DNA of 10,498 bases, from NCBI GenBank assembly GCA_964552725.1, contig CAZKHU010000098.1, positions 1 to 10,498 of the forward strand, in the 5' to 3' direction. The notes under the pieces are model-generated. The model saw only the letters and a program-made list of their open reading frames with translations. It had not been told where the DNA came from and did not search any database. Below are positions 6,456 to 10,498 of the stretch, one piece after another. Within the stretch, counting starts at the first letter, position 1. Each line of letters begins with the position of its first letter. The stretch comes from DYTH01 sp964552725. Lineage in GTDB: Bacteria; Desulfobacterota; Syntrophia; Syntrophales; UBA5619. The translations under genes were made by a program, and so were the position numbers.

Positions 6456-6982
6456 GTTTGCCGAAGAAATGCCTCGTGGACACCAATGTTCCGAAAACAG
6501 CCAACCTTGCGCTTGCCCCGGACAAGGTTCCTCATGAACTGACCAGCTGCGTCCTGGCCTGTGTTGAGGCTGTTGAGCATGTCATTAAAAAGCGCGGGCT
6601 GGTAATTGATGCCGGTGATGAAATATTCGATGAATACCGGCAGCAGCTTTTCATGAAGGGGCAGCCAGGCGTGGGCGACCATTTCATGAAATGGGTTCAC
6701 GATAACCGTTGGAGTCTGCCCGATTCCGACCGGGTAACCATTACGAAAAATGGCGATTCATACGATCAATTCCCCGACCATGAGAGCTTGGCACAATTTG
6801 ATAGCTCTGACCGAAAGTTCATTGCCGTTGCAAACGCCCACCAAGATAAACCGCCGATATTACAGGCGACGGACAGCAAATGGTGGGGATGGAAAGACGT
6901 CTTGGCCGAGGTCGGGATTACCGTGCATTTTCTGTGTCCTGATTATGCCAAGGCAAAGTATGAGGAGAAGATGGGCGCATGA
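6452..6982 (+). CDS. PIN-like nuclease (cargo 3, probable effector)
   Basis: 176 residues. CLVDTNV gives the first acidic residue (D10), VIDAGDEIFDEYRQQL a central acidic cluster (59-61), FDSSDRKFIAVANAH the third (D117, D120), and ILQATDSKWWGW the last (D141). This order matches the PIN metal site, with the central strand and helix typical of the fold. PIN proteins are mostly RNases; VapC members cut tRNA or rRNA. It overlaps both the ATPase before it and the RNA ligase after it by 4 nt, so it is made together with both. No antitoxin of VapB type is nearby, so control may come from the ATPase. The substrate cannot be read from the sequence. Confidence 0.75.
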   Translation: MSLPKKCLVDTNVPKTANLALAPDKVPHELTSCVLACVEAVEHVIKKRGLVIDAGDEIFDEYRQQLFMKGQPGVGDHFMKWVHDNRWSLPDSDRVTITKNGDSYDQFPDHESLAQFDSSDRKFIAVANAHQDKPPILQATDSKWWGWKDVLAEVGITVHFLCPDYAKAKYEEKMGA

Positions 6983-7668
6983 AAGACGATTTTTTCAAGT
7001 TTCCTTCCACTCCACATCTGGCCCTTCTTGATGATGTAGAAGTAAGAGATGATAAAGTCATGCCGGAGTCCGAGCGGAATGACTTCCTGAGGCACGAGCT
7101 TGTTGTTGAAGAAAAAGTGGATGGGGCTAATCTTGGCATTTCTTTTGACGCCGAGGGAAATATCCGCGTCCAAAACAGGGGCGCATACTTGCATCTTCCC
7201 AGTACTGGTCAGTGGAAAAAGCTCGCTGAGTGGCTTACTACAAGAACCGACGCGCTTTTCGAACAACTGACCGACAGCTACATTCTTTTCGGTGAATGGT
7301 GCTATGCACAGCACTCGGTCGTCTATGACCGATTGCCGGACTGGTTTCTGGGATTCGATATTTACGATAAAAGCGCCGCTCGTTTTTTCTCTTGCAACCG
7401 CCGTGATGCGACTTTTAGGGCGATTGGTATTTCTCAAGTACCCAAAACAGCTCGCGGTCACTTCACGCTTGTGGAATTAAGTGAACTCCTATCGCAGTCA
7501 CAACTTAGCGATAAACCAGCAGAGGGGCTATATCTTCGATTCGACCAAGGCGACTGGCTGGTTCAGAGAGCCAAGTTGGTTCGCCCTGCCTTTATTCAAT
7601 CAGTCGAACAGCACTGGTCACGTTCGGGCATCAAAGCCAATCGATTGGAGCCGGAAATTCAGGCATGA
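6979..7668 (+). CDS. ATP-dependent RNA ligase family protein (cargo 3, probable repair enzyme)
   Basis: 229 residues with all nucleotidyltransferase motifs in order: motif I EEKVDGAN with the lysine nucleophile K46, RVQNRGAY (63-70), motif III FGEWCYA (104-110, E106), motif IIIa WFLGFDIYD (122-130), motif IV AEGLYLRF (181-188, E182) and motif V VQRAKLVRP (195-203, K199). The opening FFKFPSTPHLA and this length fit a family of short, single-domain RNA ligases (PF09414) in bacteria and phages. It would adenylate itself, then seal a 3'-OH/5'-phosphate break. Its place directly behind a PIN nuclease (ATGA overlap) suggests that it repairs the product of that nuclease, or counters another RNA cutter at this locus. 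Its stop overlaps the helicase start (ATGA at 7665-7668). A role in DNA nick sealing is less likely but not excluded. Confidence 0.85.
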   Translation: MKDDFFKFPSTPHLALLDDVEVRDDKVMPESERNDFLRHELVVEEKVDGANLGISFDAEGNIRVQNRGAYLHLPSTGQWKKLAEWLTTRTDALFEQLTDSYILFGEWCYAQHSVVYDRLPDWFLGFDIYDKSAARFFSCNRRDATFRAIGISQVPKTARGHFTLVELSELLSQSQLSDKPAEGLYLRFDQGDWLVQRAKLVRPAFIQSVEQHWSRSGIKANRLEPEIQA

Positions 7669-10498
7669 CTATCTCGAAATTCGACAGCGAAAATGCGTGG
7701 TACTACAGCCCGGACCACGGGCAGCTCTGTCAGGTAATCGAAGCCCAGACGCTCTGGGGTGAGACGACCTGCCGGGTGTGGCTGCCAGGTCGCGACTCTG
7801 TGGTCCGCATCCCGGTTTCCAGGCTTAAGTCACTGGAAAGCGCCGGCACCGGCTCGCCGGACGATATCGCCTACGTCGCTGCCGCCGCACGGGTAGCCGA
7901 CGCCCTGACCCAGGACGTCCTGCTCGCGCCCATCGAGTCCTCCGTCACCCCTCTGCCGCATCAGATTCGGGCTCTATCCCGCGCCATTGCCGGCGACCGT
8001 GTGCGCTATCTTCTGGCGGATGAGGTCGGCTTGGGAAAGACCATCGAGGCTGGTCTCATCATGCGGGAGCTTAAGCTCCGGGGTTTGGTTAAACGGACGC
8101 TCGTCATAGCCCCTAAGGGCCTGGTAAGCCAGTGGGTAAGCGAAATGCGCTTCCACTTCAGTGAGAGCTTCCAGCTTGTATTGCCCGAGGACTTGAAGAG
8201 TCTGAGGCGTATCTTACCCGCAGCAAACATTGGCAACGACGATACCGACGACCGCGCCCGTGAACCAATGCCTGCCAATGCCTGGCAGATGATCTCCCAG
8301 GTGGTCGTCCCAATGGACTCGGTGAAGCCCTTGGACAAACGGCGCGGGTGGAGCGCAGCCCAGGTGGCCGAGCACAACCGCGAACGGTTCGAGGAGCTGA
8401 TCTCCGCCGGGTGGGACCTTGTCATCGTGGACGAAGCCCATCGTCTTGGCGGCAGCACCGATCAAGTGGCCCGTTTCAAGTTGGGCCAGGGACTGTCCGA
8501 GGCCGCACCTTATCTCCTGCTGCTTTCCGCCACACCGCACCAGGGCAAGACCGACGCCTTCCACCGGCTGGTCTCCCTGATCGACGTCCAGGCATTCCCG
8601 GATGTTGTCAGTGTCACGCGGGAACGCGTCCAGCCCTACGTGATCCGGACCGAAAAACGCCGGGCCATCGACGAGTCAGGCAAGCCCCTTTTTAGACCCC
8701 GTCGCACCGAACTGGTGCCGGTCTCGTGGGAAGAAAAGCACCGCGAGCAACGCCTCCTCTACGAGGCCGTCACTGAGTATGTGCGCGAAGGCTATAACCA
8801 GGCCATACTGGAGAAGCGGAGTTACATCGGGTTTTTGATGATTCTGATGCAGCGTCTGGTCGTCTCCAGCACACGCGCCATCCGGACAACCTTAAAAAAG
8901 CGGCTCGAAGTGCTCGCTGCGCCGCAGGAGCAGATGACCTTGTTTCTCCTCGATTCGGAAGAGGAATGGGCAGACATGGACGGCCAGGAGCAGATCGAGA
9001 CACTCCTTCGCACCAATCTGAAGGCCCTCAAGAATGAGCGTGCCGAGGTAAAGCTCCTTCTGGAAGCCGCGGCCCGTTGCGAGCAGGCCAGCCCGGACGC
9101 GAAGGCCGAAACGCTCCTCAATCGGATTTACCAACTCCAGGCCGAAGAAAGCGATCCGGACCTCAAGGTGCTCGTGTTCACCGAGTTCATTCCCACACAG
9201 GAGATGTTGAGGCAATTCCTCACCGAACGCGGCTTCTCCGTAGTCTGCCTGAACGGCTCCATGGACATGGAGGAGCGTAAGCGTGTCCAGGATGCATTCG
9301 CCGACGATGTCCGCATCCTCGTTTCCACCGATGCGGGCGGCGAGGGTCTGAACCTACAATTCTGCCACGTAGTGATCAACTACGATATCCCCTGGAATCC
9401 GATGAAATTAGAACAGCGCATCGGCCGGGTGGACCGTATCGGTCAGCCTCATACTGTGCGTGCGGTCAATTTCGTGTTCGAGGATTCGGTCGAGTGCCGC
9501 GTCCGGGAGGTCCTGGAGCAGAAGCTCGCCGTCATCTTCGAGGAGTTCGGCATCGACAAGACCGGCGATGTTCTCGATTCGGGGCAGGCGGGCCGGCTGT
9601 TCGACGAACTGTATGTGGAAGCGATTCTCAATCCCGACGCATTGGAGGAATCTGTCGAAAGCATGGTCGCCCACCTACAGGAACAGGTCCGGGAAGCGCG
9701 TGCTACGGCTGCGGTCCTCGGATCGACCGAGGACCTGAACCCCGATGAAGCCCAACGGCTTTTGAATCATCCTTTGCCCTATTGGGTCGAGCGCATGACG
9801 GTGAGCTACCTGAAGGCTCATGGCGGCAAGGCGGAGCAAGGGCGCCGGACCTGGGATCTGACCTGGCCCGACGGCAAGATCATGAACAGCGTGGTCTTTA
9901 CCGGCAAGGAAGCGGGGGAGAGTCCCTCAGCCCATTATCTTACTCTGGAGGAATCCACGGTTCGTGGTCTGGCCATGAGGCTGCCACGCTTTGCACCCGG
10001 ACAGCCGATTCCGCTGGTCTCCATCCAGGGAATCGCCCCGGAGATTCAGGGAGTATGGTCCCTCTGGCGAATCGCCATCTCCACAATGGAATGGAATCGC
10101 AGGCGGATCATGCCGTTGTTCCTGGCTGACAGCGGCATGATATATACGCCCACGGCGAGGCACATCTGGGATCAACTTCTCGGGACAACACCGAAGATTC
10201 ACTCATTCCTCGGTGCGGAGGCATCCCAAGAGGCTTACAATCGTCTACAGCAAACAGCAGAAGAACAAGGCCGACCCATCTATGAAGCGCTGTTGCAGGA
10301 ACATCACGCATCCATCACTCGCGAGCGGGAAAAGACCGATTACGCCTTTGCCGCACGGCGCAGAACCATCGCACGGATCGGCCTGCCACAGGTCCGCAAT
10401 CACCGTCTCAGCCTTCTTGCCCAGGAAGAAAGGAACGTGCGGGAACAACTTGATCGCAGGGCGCAGATCTATCCCGAAATGGCGCCGTTGATCCTGAT
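7665..10498 (+). CDS. SNF2-type helicase, RapA/DrmD-like, cut by the right window edge
   Basis: The frame runs from ATG 7665 (overlapping the ligase stop) to the window end, 944 codons, and I read it through without finding a stop. A small N-terminal domain (YYSPDHGQLCQVIEA; ETTCRVWLPGRDSVVRIP) precedes the motor. Motif I DEVGLGKT is at 119-126, DEAH at 256-259, SATPHQGK from 288, motif V STDAGGEGLNLQ from 554, and motif VI QRIGRVDRIGQ at 584-594. This is a complete SNF2/RapA-type dsDNA translocase. A long C-terminal extension with no recognised enzyme motif follows. In DISARM class 1 the DrmD protein is an SNF2-like helicase with a methylase partner; this protein is of that general kind, but I cannot separate DrmD from related methylase-linked helicases without a profile search. 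It probably acts on unmodified foreign DNA together with the methylase at the left edge. The gene is GC-rich, like the methylase. Confidence 0.9.
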   Translation, partial: MTISKFDSENAWYYSPDHGQLCQVIEAQTLWGETTCRVWLPGRDSVVRIPVSRLKSLESAGTGSPDDIAYVAAAARVADALTQDVLLAPIESSVTPLPHQIRALSRAIAGDRVRYLLADEVGLGKTIEAGLIMRELKLRGLVKRTLVIAPKGLVSQWVSEMRFHFSESFQLVLPEDLKSLRRILPAANIGNDDTDDRAREPMPANAWQMISQVVVPMDSVKPLDKRRGWSAAQVAEHNRERFEELISAGWDLVIVDEAHRLGGSTDQVARFKLGQGLSEAAPYLLLLSATPHQGKTDAFHRLVSLIDVQAFPDVVSVTRERVQPYVIRTEKRRAIDESGKPLFRPRRTELVPVSWEEKHREQRLLYEAVTEYVREGYNQAILEKRSYIGFLMILMQRLVVSSTRAIRTTLKKRLEVLAAPQEQMTLFLLDSEEEWADMDGQEQIETLLRTNLKALKNERAEVKLLLEAAARCEQASPDAKAETLLNRIYQLQAEESDPDLKVLVFTEFIPTQEMLRQFLTERGFSVVCLNGSMDMEERKRVQDAFADDVRILVSTDAGGEGLNLQFCHVVINYDIPWNPMKLEQRIGRVDRIGQPHTVRAVNFVFEDSVECRVREVLEQKLAVIFEEFGIDKTGDVLDSGQAGRLFDELYVEAILNPDALEESVESMVAHLQEQVREARATAAVLGSTEDLNPDEAQRLLNHPLPYWVERMTVSYLKAHGGKAEQGRRTWDLTWPDGKIMNSVVFTGKEAGESPSAHYLTLEESTVRGLAMRLPRFAPGQPIPLVSIQGIAPEIQGVWSLWRIAISTMEWNRRRIMPLFLADSGMIYTPTARHIWDQLLGTTPKIHSFLGAEASQEAYNRLQQTAEEQGRPIYEALLQEHHASITREREKTDYAFAARRRTIARIGLPQVRNHRLSLLAQEERNVREQLDRRAQIYPEMAPLIL
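7699..7787 (+). repeat. Helicase 5'-end segment, intact copy of relic R1
   Basis: This part of the intact helicase gene matches 2420-2508 at 83 of 89 positions. R1 and this copy are direct repeats flanking cargo 2 and cargo 3, so recombination between them would remove both and place the HEPN gene directly before the helicase. Confidence 0.85.

Noticed and set aside
8348..8695. Plus- and minus-strand frames of 60-116 codons inside the helicase region (7974-10491)
   Set aside because: All are shadows of the continuous helicase frame, which has complete SNF2 motifs.
1..10498. CRISPR array, tRNA, insertion sequence or rho-independent terminator
   Set aside because: I found no regularly spaced repeats, cloverleaf, transposase motif or GC-rich hairpin followed by a T run in the gaps between genes.

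Overview
The window is a stretch of an anti-phage defence locus from an unidentified bacterium. All genes lie on the + strand. The outer genes are fairly GC-rich and use G/C at third codon positions; the genes between them are visibly AT-richer. No rRNA, tRNA, CRISPR array, transposase or integrase is visible, and I cannot name the host.

The frame consists of two core genes, each cut by a window edge. On the left is the C-terminal part of a large N6/N4-type DNA methyltransferase (1-1061). On the right is a RapA/DrmD-like SNF2 helicase (7665 to the edge, 944 residues visible). The helicase is open at its 3' end but has no internal stop. A methylase paired with an SNF2 helicase suggests a modification-linked defence island related to DISARM.

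Three cargo blocks lie between the core genes. Cargo 1 is a HEPN protein with an RNSLVH motif, possibly ApeA-like. Cargo 2 is an ABC-type AAA ATPase plus a TOPRIM/DUF4435 nuclease, which resembles the AriA/AriB pair of PARIS. Cargo 3 is a small MSGGHFDY protein, a DUF3696-type AAA ATPase, a PIN-like nuclease and an RNA ligase. All three appear to carry a nuclease that probably acts on RNA, and the third also carries a sealing enzyme.

The main observation is how the blocks are joined. Between cargo 1 and cargo 2 lies a fragment of the helicase gene's 5' end (89 nt, 83 identical), followed directly by a fragment of the methylase gene's 3' end (186 nt, gapless alignment). Between cargo 2 and cargo 3 lies a third, shorter copy of the methylase 3' end (about 57 nt). 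Each cargo is therefore preceded by the end of a methylase gene, and two of three are followed by the start of a helicase gene. The copies differ largely at synonymous sites, so they look like pieces of diverged sister operons rather than fresh local duplications. I infer a cargo slot between methylase and helicase, in which blocks have been stacked by recombination in the conserved flanking genes. The methylase 3' end also supplies the Shine-Dalgarno sequence for the next gene, so any block placed behind it can be translated. The cargo genes are tightly packed, mostly with 4-nt ATGA overlaps, and read as one co-transcribed unit.
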